DNA of 64,000 nucleotides from Isoetes taiwanensis (GCA_021234155.1 JAJEKV010000036.1:14498863-14562862), one strand, 5' to 3'. Numbered from the stretch's first letter, positions 12,653 to 24,499 are shown. Program-made: numbers and translations. The notes: a model not told the origin generated them from the letters alone.

Positions 12653-13399
12653 AAGAACCAATAATATAACATTTAAGGACCAATATAACATGATGACCGC
12701 ATATGCATGTAATCCTTTTCACATTATCCTGAATCATAGCTCCACCTTTAAGAGCTGAAATAACACAGATGGCACAATTCTTAAGCTTCATGCTCAACTT
12801 ACCGATTAGCTACCCAGATGCTCATATTCTCCTTTACTTCTGTCAAGGAGAATCAACTTAAGAACCATCTCAAAGGTCAATCTGTCAAATTCTTTACCAT
12901 TATAGAGTTATCAATCCTTATATTTCATACTAATTTAGTTAGATTACAATTATTCAAAGTAATGCATTTCCTTACTATTACTTGTGACTATTCTGAGCAA
13001 TCTGTGGCAATCTTCGATTCCACCCACATGCAATGCAGTTGAGCCCCATCCCAATGGTTTATTTTTTAATTAACTCATTCGATTAGTAAAAAAATACTAA
13101 ACCAAGAAATTTTAGAGACAACTCAACCAAACAAATATAACACAGAAAAAGAAACATGATTGGTTAGTTCCAAAACTTGTAGACGTCCAACAAAGAAGGT
13201 TCAAGACATGCCAATTCTGTGGATTCAAGCTATATCGATACTTCCCAAGTAATTTCAGGCCTTCTTGACTTAGAATTAGCCCTTCCAGAATGTTTTGACT
13301 GGTTACCTTCCACAGCCTTATGAGTCTCCAACAATTTCATAATTTATCATATGCACATGTAAAAATCATGTACAGACTAATCTTGGTAGCTCATAGCAC

Positions 13400-14187
13400 C
13401 TAAATTGATCAAAAGCAAAAATGCATCTGAAAATTTCTTCATACATAGACCTCTGGACCCTTTCCCATGGCTTGTACCTCAAAAGATCGCCTTCTAGCTC
13501 CAAGAATTAAATTGCAGAAAAAAATATATAGTGCAGTCAATTCTGACCCAGTATGACTATTTGTGTCATAACTTTTGCATACAGATGAATTTTGGGCTGA
13601 TCATAACCATTCTTCAATACTCTTTCCAACAAAATAAAAATGATCTGAAAAGGATCTTGGGTCGCCGAGATATAATGCTTCAAAGTTTGGGCTTCAAAAC
13701 TGCCTAGAATTGCTCCCTGACTTTATGCTCTGCAACAATCCTTTCTCCAAAGAGATAAAACCCTGGACTCATGCTGCATACATGCCATGCATGTGTACAT
13801 ACATACATAAATATGTATACTGGCCCATCAAGTGGCAAGGACAGTTACAGTCTCCCCTTCTAAAATTTAACCCATGTCCTCATGGGTGGATATAGATTTG
13901 GTGAAGCATTCCTCCAATCACTTATAAAATCAATATGCAATGCCAACTTATTCACTAATCCATACCCCAACATTATCAATAGTTGCTTCTATTGCTCACA
14001 AAGAGAATTCTCCTTTAGCACCTTCATGTTAAACATAAAGCCCCTAGACACTGCTCCTCCTCCTAAGGATAACATCTCCAATTGTCTCTAAAAGATGAAC
14101 CATTAATATCATAATTCTACAACCTCAAACCACTCTTTGATTTGCCATGTCAACTCCCAAGGATCCAACTTGGCTCTGATACCAACT
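13400..14187 (-). mobile_element. LTR-retrotransposon remnant with PPT and Met-tRNA PBS
   Basis: On the minus strand, TTGGTATCAGAGCC (14,168-14,184) is a Met-tRNA primer-binding site directly after a presumed LTR end TTACA. On the same strand GAAGGGGAGACTGTAACTG (about 13,846-13,864) looks like a polypurine tract followed by an LTR start TGTAAC. The internal region is thus only about 330 bp, as in TRIM-type elements or an internally deleted copy. No coding domain is seen. I could not find the outer limits of either LTR. Confidence 0.55.
14168..14184 (-). other. Primer-binding site complementary to initiator Met-tRNA
   Basis: Plus-strand GGCTCTGATACCAA is the reverse complement of TTGGTATCAGAGCC, the classic plant LTR-retrotransposon primer-binding site. 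It is followed on the plus strand by CTGTAACGAGC, i.e. the LTR end. Confidence 0.8.
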
Positions 14188-14330
14188 GTAACGAGCATCC
14201 CGTGTTGTCAGGAGGTCAATTCGGCAGGCTCGTCACAAAAATAGCCATGCTGGAGTAAGGATTTTAACATGCCACGACTAACTCCAATGAGTGTATGGAA
14301 AGCTCTCCATTTCTAAAATGGTTGCATTTG
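14188..14330 (-). repeat. LTR fragment (5' LTR end of a minus-strand element)
   Basis: It abuts the primer-binding site and contains the TCGGCAGGCTCG block shared with 6.24 kb and, inverted, with 11.1 kb. The distal end of the LTR is not recognisable; homology fades after about 14,260. Confidence 0.5.
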
Positions 14331-15360
14331 TTTTAGTAATGATGTTTATCATGATCATTTTCTAAATTGGCCTGGAGAGTTGAATGATGAGATGTATTAG
14401 AGAAATGCTTATGGAGATCGAATTTGAATGTCGAATTTATGCAAAATCTGTAAAATCAAGATAATTTTGTGATTTATGAAGTTAGCATACTGTTTAAGCA
14501 ATAGGATGCAGATTCACAACATTATATTGGGCAATACGTTTAAACATTGCTGGCAAGATGAATTGTGCATGTGTATAGTAGCAAATCACACAATACACAT
14601 GTCGTTTGGTTCCAGCATGTGCCAAAAAATTTTAAGCTTGCGCTTCTTCTTCCAGCACAACATGCAGAAGAAATGTACTGTCATGCTGCAACTAATTCAT
14701 GTTTATTTAAAATTGTAATTGTCATTGTATTGATTGTCGATTTATAGATATAGGGTCCAAATGAAAGCCCTTTATATGATAGAGAGACTGAAAACTCTTC
14801 AACCTAAACTTGTTAATGGTGTGTTGCATATAGTTGACGGTGAATCAGAAGTTGCTTTATTAAAAGGATAACAAGAACCCAACATTCTCGTGATGAGGAC
14901 TCGCGACATACGCACACCAAAACACCGGCCGAAAAGAAGAGAACTCTGATCTTCTTGCAGACCGAGATGGCGTGATAACTGTAGCTATTGGTGATGTGAT
15001 AGAAGAAAATGGGAGTAGGGACACCACTCGAATGCATAGATTCACAATATGTTGTCAAAAAATACTCCTATCACTAAATAACCACCACAATCCCAAAGCA
15101 AAAATAAAGAATATAGAAGTACGAGTCAGAAAGATAGTGAAAGTTTTAGAAGTAGAAGGTTCTAGAAACTATTTAGAATGGTCTAGAACCTCCTAGAAGG
15201 TTGTAGAATAGTCTAGAATAAAAGAATCTCACAATCTAAGGGAATTCCATAAAACATAATGGAATCTATACAAATCTAAAGAAACCTTCATGAAGCCTTA
15301 TAAACTCGAAGAGAATCTTGATAACATTTAAAGGTATCTCACGAAATCTAAAACAACTTT
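14331..15360. other. No gene recognised; heat-shock-element-like cluster
   Basis: Short frames on both strands (14,476-14,747, 14,813-15,058 and 14,972-15,196) overlap and carry no recognisable domain. At 15,155-15,230 GAA and TTC triplets recur at 5-bp spacing, including a perfect GAAnnTTCnnGAA at 15,155-15,167. Confidence 0.35.
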
Positions 15361-15571
15361 AGGAATTCTCATAATTCTTAGTAATTTTTGTGTATTAGAA
15401 TGGGTTTGAATCCTTGACCCCTTCACCCCCAAGGAAACCCCTTAACCAACTCTCCACACTTCCATTAGGAATTCTCATACTTCTAAGTAATTTTTGTATA
15501 TTAGAATGGGTTTGAATCTTGACCCCTTCACCCCCAAGGAAACCCCTTAACCAGCTCTCCACACTTCCATT
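15361..15571. repeat. Two tandem copies of a 106-bp unit
   Basis: AGGAATTCTC begins each copy (15,361 and 15,467). Both contain GGGTTTGAATC, GACCCCTTCACCCCCAAGG and CCACACTTCCATTA in the same order and are nearly identical. The duplication is recent and non-coding. Confidence 0.9.
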
Positions 15572-16154
15572 ATGGCAAGGTTGATCCTTTTGCTTAGCTT
15601 TAGGGTACCCACTGCTAATGGATAAGGAACACAACAATCATTATCCACAACAACCTCTGGCTCTGAAAAAAGGTAATCCTCTACAAATTGAACACTATTT
15701 ATAGGCCATGCCATGATGCAAGGAACCTTCAATTGTTTGACACAACCAAAACATTCCTTGTCACCCAAACCTTTACCTTTCCAATTATCTTCCAACTTAG
15801 AAATTGCAATACCTAGATTGTCTTCCCTTAATCTTTCATCATTAACAGCTTGACCAGGATCTGCTAGTACAATGACTCCTTGACCTACTATTTCCTTGTT
15901 TCACTTGTGCATGATTCTGACCTTTTTGTTCCTCCATTGCACTGCACTATAGACTATTTGTTTTTCTTCCACATTCTTTGTAGGAGGGGATTCCTTAGTG
16001 ACATTGCTCTTTTCAACATTTTGCACACCATTGTTCTCTTCAACATTCTGAGTTGGATGGGTACCATTGACCTAGACAAATTGCACCCTTTAGTGAATAA
16101 CCAAGAGATGATTAAATATCATAAGAAAAGTACGTACATTTATGGAATAAGATA
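15572..16154. other. No gene recognised
   Basis: A minus-strand open frame (15,547-15,795) includes CFGCVKQLKVPC and a plus-strand frame runs 15,880-16,155. Neither has a recognisable family signature and no splice context supports them. They may be decayed retroelement coding sequence. Confidence 0.3.
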
Positions 16155-16416
16155 ATACATTACAGGGAGTAGGTAAATCCTACGTTGCATGGGATGTCTG
16201 ATATGCTAGACAATGACATTGGATAAAGGACATAGCATCATCCATCTGATTGATTTTAGATGGTCTTGTGCATCTGAAATGTGAAAAGAAGAAACACGTT
16301 TCTACTAATAACTCAAATGCCCTATCTTCAAGTATTATTAACTATTGAATTCAATAATACAAGTCCAGTTCCAATTCCTTTCTTTGAGCAATAAACTTTG
16401 CAGTTTCTTTGATCCT
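16155..16416. repeat. Direct repeat, copy 1
   Basis: This block is repeated at 17,376-17,738 in the same orientation. Shared anchors in order are AATCCTACGTTGCATG, CTGATATGCTAGACA, GGACATAGCATC, CTATTGAATTCAATAATAC and CAGTTTCTTTGATCCT. Copy 2 is longer by about 100 bp after the first anchor. Whether these are LTRs of an element spanning 16.1-17.7 kb is unclear. Confidence 0.7.
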
Positions 16417-17375
16417 CAATGCTCAACCCTATCCAAACTCTATGCAACTTCTTATGCATCCCTAAGCAAAAATCTATAACATCAATCCCCTACTAAAACT
16501 CTAGCCATTAAGCCTTGTAATCTTCAGAACAAGTGCATAAAAAACCATAGCCATCTGTCTATCTATAAATGGAAGATCTATAACATCTCTATTCTCACCA
16601 CAAAACTGCGCAACAAGCCTCTTCAACAAAGTCTAGCAGTAGTACTATAACATGCCTTATTTATTCCATTAACTTATGAAAACCACCATATCAAATAATG
16701 TATCGTGAAATATCTGTAAAAACCTGAGGTTTCTTACTCTTAGATTGTGCAACAAAAGGAAGATGCCCTGAAGGCAGCTATAGCTAAGTGGCGGCTGTCC
16801 TAAATCTTTTCATGCCAGTAAGCTCTGAATCATACAGCACAGTCAACCTTGTATTCGGCTCCCCCAAAGACTGTTTGAACTACATTATATTCTTGCAAAA
16901 TTGCACAAGATACAGTAGGTATCAAATACGGTGATAAGCATCTTTTTAAGTTCTGCATGCATGCGAAGTCAGCTTCGATTCGACTGTCATTGAAAACAAC
17001 TACTCCAAATACAAAATCCATGGTATTCACGGCTTTCAAGTTAGCCTTAGCTTTAATTCGATCTCGGCATTCAATTCATCCCTCTCCCATGATTTTGACC
17101 ATTCAGAAAGAATATATGGAGCATATCTCATCTCCATCACAACTGTCCCTACGATTTGCCCTATGGGCAACCCAATAGGTGGGTTTGAGAAAACTAGTTA
17201 CCCTCATTTGGGTCTAATGGCGTCTTTTAATTGAGCTTGGTATACCGATGGCAAGGGGTGGTTACGAAAATGGGAGCTTTGCATTGAGGGCCTGTAACAG
17301 AATAAAAATAAGATTAAGAAATGGGTTGAGGAGACGATCACAACCAGGATTTGATCTAGACTAGGCACAAAGATG

Positions 17376-17738
17376 TTACATTACAAGGAGTAGATGAATC
17401 CTACGTTGCATGAGGTGAGCTATCTCAATGACAATATCTCTATTAAAATAATGTGCTAGTGCACTGTGAATCTTGCAATCGTGCTGTAGATGTGGTCTAG
17501 AAGCTAAGATAATGATATGTGAAAGATGCTTAAGTTAGATATCTGATATGCTAGACATAGGTAGTGGATAGAGGACATAGCATCTTCCATCTGACTAGTT
17601 TTGGATGTTTTTGTTTGTTCAAACTGTAGTGGTCAACTCAATTCCTCTATCTACAAGTATTAATTAGCTATTGAATTCAATAATACAAGTTCAGTTCCTT
17701 TCTTTAAGCAATAAACTTTGAGCAGTTTCTTTGATCCT
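17376..17738. repeat. Direct repeat, copy 2
   Basis: Second copy of 16,155-16,416, separated from it by about 1 kb of non-coding sequence that includes an unassigned minus-strand frame at 16,830-17,039. Confidence 0.7.
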
Positions 17739-19299
17739 GTGTATTTGTGTTGCATGTCTCTTGCATCGAATCTAGTTTAGAATTGCTAAAATGAATTGAA
17801 TAGAAGATATATAGCAATTGAAACCATTGACTGACAGTCAGGAGGACTACTGTGCCTGTATGAATCACTCCATCCATTACATGTTGGAATCATACTTGGT
17901 CTGTCCATGCATGTATCCATTCATCCAGAGCATTTATGGCTCTCGGTATATGGACTGATGTTCTTGAGTTTTGATGTGATTGTCACATTGAAGCACTTTT
18001 AAGTCAAGCGATGGTAAGTGCTGGAGTATGATGAAATTTCTAGCAACCAGGCAGTGTGCCAACGATGTTCAAGGGAATTAATTTGCTAGAGGTAAAAGTT
18101 GGCAGAATGTTATTTAGAGTTAGAGATAAGTTTAAAACATTATTGTGGGTGTTTATGTGTGGAGTCCATTTTTGGTCTTTAACATTTGAAAATGACAATT
18201 TGTTGTTTGGTTTTAGAGCATACATGGTGATACATTTGTGGAGTATAAATGTCAATCGAACTAATTCAGTAATATGAACTTGTGTTTAAAAGTTAAAAGG
18301 TTGATCGACAACCTAAGAGGACATTATCTAAAAGCTTCATGATGTAATATGGGAGTCTACTATAAAAATAAAAGACCCAAAAAATTCTATTAATAACATG
18401 ACTTTGTCAACCTTGAAGTGTTTATGTTCTCTGTTGTTTTAAGTTTTAGCTCATGCCATATGCAATAATGACAGTTTAAAGCAAGCAATCATGATAATGT
18501 ACAATGCCTTCATAAATCTAGAAGAGGAAGAAAGGAAAACTAAAATGAAATGATGTTAGAGCCACGTTGTATTCGACTCGACGAAAAAATGAATGCTTGT
18601 TAGTTAAAATTTTACAACTTATTCATTGAAACTATCATTTATGCATTGTCTATTAAGGAAACATAAGGCATTATTTATCATTTGTAGTAAAAAATATATA
18701 TACTTATGTCAATATCAAAATATTGTAGACCTTGGGTTACCTTGGATAACATGACAAAACAATTTTTGCTTAGATCCTTAGTTAAAAAAAAAACAAAGAG
18801 GAATTAGCAAGAGGTTATTCCTAAAGCTTTCTGTACATCTATTGGTGGCAAGTCTGAGCAAGTTTCGCTTAGCTATTATGCTACAACAATAGGGGCAATA
18901 CACCACCTCCACTTTGATTTGTGTTTCCTATTCATCGTAAAGATGTAACATCCTTAAAAAAAAAATGAGACATGTATGCACAACTTCAATCTAAATGTGT
19001 GAAACTCTAACATCAGCATTAGCATTTTTTCATGGCAGATAATTTCCCCATATGTATTCTTATTAGATAATTTATACTAACAATGCAATTGTTAGTACAT
19101 CAGTATTAATTATGGCCTAATTGAGACAAGCTATAATAGAGCAATGCATAATCGATAACAATATGCTGACCAGCTGAATGCTTTGTTTAGCCATCTCAAA
19201 AAATAATTTTTGCAAAGATCATTGAGACTTTAATGAAGCATCATGTTTGATAACGTACTTTAGTGTGCATTTAATTAGCTTGTGCTCTATTCTATTCTA
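17739..19299. other. No gene recognised
   Basis: AT-rich and without domain-bearing frames. The complementary short frames at 18,040-18,277 look like chance. A (TTCTA)n stretch lies at about 19,288. Confidence 0.4.
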
Positions 19300-19432
19300 T
19301 TTGGATCTAAATAACTTGGTTTAAAACCTTCATAGTGGAATTCATAATGTCAATGTTTGTTCTAAATTGAAACCTTATGCCAAAATAGGGGATTAGAAGT
19401 TAGACATATTTACACATTTTAGAAGTTAAACG

Positions 19433-20502
19433 GTGATTTCGAATAAGAAGACCGTTTTTAGAGACAGAATATATACTCCTTACGGAAGTAGTACAACTAC
19501 TCTACCAGAAGAATTCCATCACGGTAATCCAAATCCACGAAGTCGCCACAAGATAATCGTAATCGAACGATGGCGAGAGAACACCGCCAGCCCGCCGAAA
19601 AAGAGAGCGGATGCAAAGAAAAGCGCCAAAGGAGCCAAAAATTTACCTCGAGATTTTATGGCTCAGATGAACAAGCAGCTAGAGTCGAGGATACCGAGCA
19701 TGGATGCACTCAACACGGGCGAAACGCAAACCAAGAATAACAAAATAGCCATCTCCAAAGATGGACGGAGGATAGGAGGGGTCGAGGGTCAAGTGAGGAG
19801 ATGCAATGTAGGATAGACGAGATTGAAGAAGAAAAAGCTAAAATTATGCAGAGGTTGGTTGAGTTAGAAAAATTAAATGTTGAGTTAGATGCATGGGAGT
19901 CATTTGATAGGATAAAGCCACATATCATGGAATTTGAGGAGCATAATAGAATTAAGCATGACGTTAGATTGATAGGGATAGCGTGAGAAACCTAATGAGG
20001 ACACATATCGAAAGTGACCGGCAGAGATAATAGAGACGGGTCTTCAAAGAGCACCGAGCATCATCGCCAAAGCAAAAAATTTCGTGCCAATGGAGAGGGC
20101 TGGCCGAGGCATTATAAACCCGACTCGAGGGACCCCGGACGGCCAAAGAGAGGATATTGCGGATGGGATCCAGTCGGTGAAATGGGATCAAAGTGCGGTG
20201 GAGGCTTTGATACCATGCAACGCCAAGGGTCGCACAGGAATTGGCCAAAAGCCGGGAGCCGAATCAGCAGGGGATACGCAGTGTCGAAACGGCAAAGTGT
20301 ACCCCACAAGAGAGTAAGGGAGCAAGCGACCTCGATACGAAACGTAATATGGGGCACCGGGATTAACAAAGGCAACAGAAGTGGAGAAGGAGAATATAAA
20401 CCCCCTGATGGCCATGCCGCAAGGGCAGGAAAGCAGAGCTCTGGGGGGAGGGGGGGCGCTAAAAGCAATAGCCCTAGAAGGGAATCAAAGACAGGAGCGT
20501 AA
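19433..20502 (+). pseudogene. LINE A ORF1 region (broken)
   Basis: Three frames follow each other. 19,433-19,816 is a basic stretch with SPPKKRADAKKSAKGAK. 19,801-19,986 is an acidic, coiled-coil-like segment (DEIEEEKAKIMQRLVELEKL). 20,014-20,502 is a long Arg/Gly-rich basic segment. This order (basic tail, coiled coil, basic nucleic-acid-binding part) fits a LINE ORF1, but no CCHC knuckle or RRM is plain. The frame change near 19,800 and the stop at 19,986 indicate decay. Confidence 0.5.
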
Positions 20503-20570
20503 AGAAGTTTTAAACGGGTCGATTAAGACCGAACACCCCAAACGGGGGCCATGGGCCTAACCCCGACAAT

Positions 20571-23489
20571 GAAGACCAGAGGAAGACCGAGAAGAGCAGG
20601 CAATGGGGCAGAATATACGGAGACCTTGAAGGAGCAACCTCAAGGGAAGAGACGCTGACAATATGGTACTGGAACTGTACCGGATACTCGTGGGACGACG
20701 GAGAGAGGCTCGAAGGAGCTCACAGCTGCGACATAATATGTCTGGTAGAGACATGGGAGCACAACGTCAAGAGGCTGCCGGAGGAAGAGGGGTATCAACT
20801 ATTCACATGCTGGAAAGATAAGGATTTCAAGATAGGAAGGGGAAGTGCAGGCTTGGCCTGTTATGTGAAGAATAGTGTAGCTAACAGCGCATGTATTTTA
20901 CATTCGGATATCAATAAAAGATACATGGTCCTAAATATCCAATTGCAAAACAAACAAGACCTAATTCTGATCATAACATATTACCGGCCGAACAGTGACA
21001 AGCTAGAACTGCTAGACCTGGGGGAGAGCATGATGAAATGGAAAGAACAGGGGCCAATGATCCTAATAGGGGATTTAAATACTAGAACAAGACAGGAACA
21101 ACCACAAAACACAGACATGGATGAAACAAATGGTCAGATGATACATACTGCAAGAACACATGAGTGGAAAAGGGAAAGCCACAGACCCATGCAGTTAACA
21201 CTCAAAGGGGGCGAGCAGACACAAGTTGATAACACACAGGAAAAGGAGAAAGAGAAGGCGAAGGTGAAAATACAATTTCAGGAAAAGTATGCAGATACAT
21301 TCATACAATCAATTATGGCAGAAATGGGAAAATGGGAATGGCGAAAGTATAAGGTAGATGAGAACGGCAACATCCTTAATGACATTATGGTTAGAGTGGC
21401 AACAGAGGTATTCGGAAAAAGAAAGAGACCCAGGAAGAGCAATGCTTTTAAAGCATCCTTATGGTACGATGAGGAATGCAGGGAGCAAAAAAGAAAGGTC
21501 AAAATGCATATAGGAAAGGAGACATATCAGACAAATACCTTGAGAAACTGTACAGGACGGGGGTATCCTCAATGCCAATACCAACATTGCAAAACATGGA
21601 TAAACCGTGCTTCAATAGACAGGAAGTAATGATAGCACTAAACAGGATGGCCAATCACAAAGCCCCAAACCTCTACGGACTAACAGTGGAATTACTGAAG
21701 TGTGCTGAAATAGTAATAGGGAAACAAGTCACCGACATATTCAATGGCATAATACATACAGGGCTCCCAGACATGTGGACATACAACAGGGTCATACCTC
21801 TACACAAGGGGGGAAGCAGACAGGAACCCGGAAACTATAGGACAATAATGGTGAGCTCGATCTTCGCAAAATGGTTCGGAAAAGTACCGACAAAGAAATT
21901 GAAACAATGGGCGTAAGGTGAAACTGAGGGCACAGGGCAAGCAGTGCTTGTGGACCGAACACTCAACCACGCACCATCATCTAGTAACCCTCCGTATATT
22001 AATAGAGCAGAACAAAGCACAGGGAAAGAAAATAATATGCTGCTTTGTAGATTTTAGGAAGGCATTTGACACAGTCCCAAGGGAGAAGCTTCTACAAAGG
22101 CTGATAGATATGCAGGCACCAAGAGACATGGTAGGAGCGATTGCAAGACTGTACCACAAGGTATACGCGAAGATGGAACAGGAAGGACAGGCAATAAACT
22201 GTGATACAGGTGTCAAACAGGGGTGTCCCCTATCTCCGACTTTATTCGGAATATACATAGATGCATTACAAGGCTACATAGCAGAGCAACAGGGGGACGC
22301 ACACGCCCCTACATTAGGAGACACCAAAGTACCCATTATGTTGTACGCTGATGATCTGAGCATGATGGCCACAAAGAATAAAGGAATGCACAGATTACTA
22401 AAGATACTAGAAACCTTCTGTGAAAAAACAGGGCTAACAGTAAACCTGGCGAAAACGAAGATAGTCATCTTCGGGCATAAGAACAAGCATAGACCTTTCA
22501 GGTATATGGAGACAGAGATAGAGGAATCAACAGAATACAGGTACCTGGGGTATGATGCACACAGCACGGGGAAATGGGCTAAGGGTGCAGACACGAGGTT
22601 TCAATCAGCCATTGGGAGCTATTTCAATATAAAGAATTTCTACAATAAAAGTAGAATAATTGACTGGGACATCAAATGTTACTTATTCAGTGCGGTAGTA
22701 GCCACGACGCAACTATATGGAGCTGAAGCTTGGGGGCCAGGTTTAACAGATAAGAAGTGGGACAAACATGAAGGGATCCTTAGACAATGGCACAAACAGG
22801 AATTTAAGGTGCGGGCAAACACACCACTAACAACCATGATACTCGAAACCGGGCAGAAACCAATGGAGGTGAGAGCGTGGGAGAGGACTAGCAGATACCT
22901 AATAAAGGACAATGCAGGGGATCACCAAGGGAAACTATCAAGTATTGCAATCATCGAGTCAGCAAAATCACACATTCTCATAAGCAGTGGGTGATTTAAG
23001 GATGTGGCGAGGTGAACCAGAGAAATGGGAATGAATCTGAGCGACCTAATAAACGAAGGGAAGTGGAATGAAGAATGGGCAGATAGAGCCACGAGAGCAT
23101 GGCTGCAAAAATACACAGGACCCAAGACACTCTGGCTCATGACAGTTTTCAACCCAGAACAGCAGATAGGACATCAGATGTACCGAGATAACCTGCTAGG
23201 AAAGTCCAGAAGAGATATCCTGGCAAGATTTAGAATGGGGAGTCACGACCTAAGAATTGAAAAGGACAGGTGGAGGGGAATAGAAAAGGAGGACCGGATA
23301 TGCAGAATCTGTGAAACTGGGGAAGTGGAGGATGAGAACCACATGATCAATGAATGCCCGATATACGGAGACATCAGAGACAAATACAGAAATATAAGAT
23401 GGGGGCAACCAGTACACACTCTGCTGATAAGGACAGAAATAATGAGAGACATGGCGGACGCAATCCAGGGAATGACGATCAGACACTGA
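20571..23489 (+). pseudogene. LINE A ORF2: AP endonuclease, reverse transcriptase, zinc finger (broken)
   Basis: The endonuclease starts with WYWNCTGYSW at about 20,664, then ICLVETWEH (20,740), ITYYRPNS (20,975) and ILIGDLNTR (21,060). The RT shows a fingers motif NYRTIMVSSIFAKW (21,830), motif A DFRKAFDTVPREKLL (about 22,050), TGVKQGCPLSPTLFGIY (22,205), the catalytic YADD at 22,344-22,355 and a thumb segment. A C-terminal CRIC...EDENH...ECP motif (23,301-23,358) is zinc-finger-like. The frame shifts near 21,490 and again near 21,905. Two in-frame TGA stops lie at 22,992 and about 23,013, where the flanking frame continues unbroken. Without these changes it would be a protein of around 970 residues. 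The ORF2 start is uncertain because the frame is open upstream of 20,571. Confidence 0.85.
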
Positions 23490-23760
23490 GAAGTACACAA
23501 AGAAATAGGGCTTGTAATATGAGTCGCACAAGAGGCGATTCATAAACCCCCATAAATTGTTCAGTTAAAAGCTGATTGATAACGACGCACCACCGCACGG
23601 CCACGACGCCGATGCAAAGCGGGGTGCCGGTAATAATAGAAAAAAGGAAGCCTTCAAAAAAGGCTATAATAAATCGGCGTGATGTGCTAGTAGCGCCCTT
23701 TCAGGGAGCTCGCCCATGCTACATAAGTCCAGGGGCCTGAGGGCACAAGGGACATTAATT

Positions 23761-23790
23761 TCTATTCTATTCTATTCTATTCTATTTTAA
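23761..23790 (+). repeat. (TTCTA)n tail of LINE A
   Basis: Five to six tandem TCTAT pentamers form the 3' terminus of copy A, directly followed by flanking host sequence TTAATAAAG. It is a simple-repeat tail rather than poly(A). Confidence 0.85.
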
Positions 23791-24045
23791 TAAAGATTAG
23801 GTTCTTACAAAAGGTGCCCTCCTCTAACCATAACCCAAATGTATTTGTCACATTATGTAGCTAATAATTGAAAGCTAAACTTCTATGCACAAAAAGGGGA
23901 TAAAAGTTAGACCTATTTGAATAAAGTATGGATTCTTGCAATAAGCACCTTTCACCCAATGTTGTTCATAGTGTTGAATTGTGTAGTTAAAGTCTATGGT
24001 TCTATCCTAATGTAAGTAATGATGTATGTGCACCTTAAAAAGGGA
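23789..24045. repeat. Tandem repeat of about 130 bp flanking LINE A
   Basis: AATAAAGATTAGGTTCTTAC (23,789) and AATAAAGTATGGATTCTTGC (23,919) start two diverged units, each followed by a GGTGCCCTCC or AGCACCTTTC block. A partial unit lies left of LINE A (about 19,330-19,430). LINE A therefore probably inserted into this array. Confidence 0.55.
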
Positions 24046-24490
24046 TCTGCATTCGTCTTAGCTATGGAGCAAGAACAAAATGACAAACCCGAGAGATTTT
24101 CTCGTCACAAATTTAGAATATCAAACTCCAATTTTCAATTCTAAAGTGCCTATGTTTTGGATACTCCAAAGTGCTTTGAAATCATTGATGAAAATGGAGA
24201 ACAAAACCAAGCCCATGATGCACCTTAGATATGTGTCCACTTTATCAAAGCTACAAATATGTAACCACAATTTTGTTAAGTCTAGCATTAAATTGTTATT
24301 TAGCATTTATGATTCCTTTTTAATGCTTCTCCTTAATCCCTTGATCCATGGAATATTCCACAGGATATGCCTAAACTTACAACCATGGTCGTCCATCCAA
24401 AAAGAGATGGGGTCAAACCCCATTTTACACGTCATCCTATGGTTTCAAGGTTATTCTTTAAAGTCAACAATGTAGTCAATGACAATACAT
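24046..24490. other. No gene recognised
   Basis: The plus-strand frame 24,080-24,475 (131 codons) has no recognisable domain, and the AT-rich composition matches the flanks. I see no splice or promoter context. Confidence 0.35.
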
Positions 24491-24499
24491 ATAATACAT

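Larger units (their letters stand above)
19430..23790 (+). mobile_element. LINE copy A: nearly full-length non-LTR retrotransposon
   Basis: About 4.4 kb of more GC-rich sequence with ORF1-like frames (19,433-20,502), AP-endonuclease plus reverse transcriptase (20,571-22,994), a C-terminal zinc-finger-like segment (to 23,489), a 3' UTR of about 270 bp and a (TTCTA)n tail at 23,761-23,790. The flanks on both sides belong to the same local repeat (a GGGGAT...AAGTTAGAC.TATTT motif at 19,389 and 23,896), which supports the boundaries. Frameshifts and stops show that it is inactive. Its RT motifs resemble CR1/Jockey/L2-type LINEs more than the usual plant L1. Confidence 0.85.

Noticed and set aside
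15547-15795. Minus-strand frame with CFGCVKQLKVPC as a zinc-finger gene
   Set aside because: Only two cysteines at CxxC spacing, with no partner residues, splice context or recognisable family.
20112-20468. 118-codon minus-strand frame inside LINE A
   Set aside because: It lies antisense to the Arg/Gly-rich ORF1 region; its Pro/Leu-rich composition is a mirror effect of GC-rich codons.
12631-23790. (TTCTA)n runs as interstitial telomeric repeats
   Set aside because: The unit does not match the plant telomere type TTTAGGG, and the runs follow LINE 3' ends.
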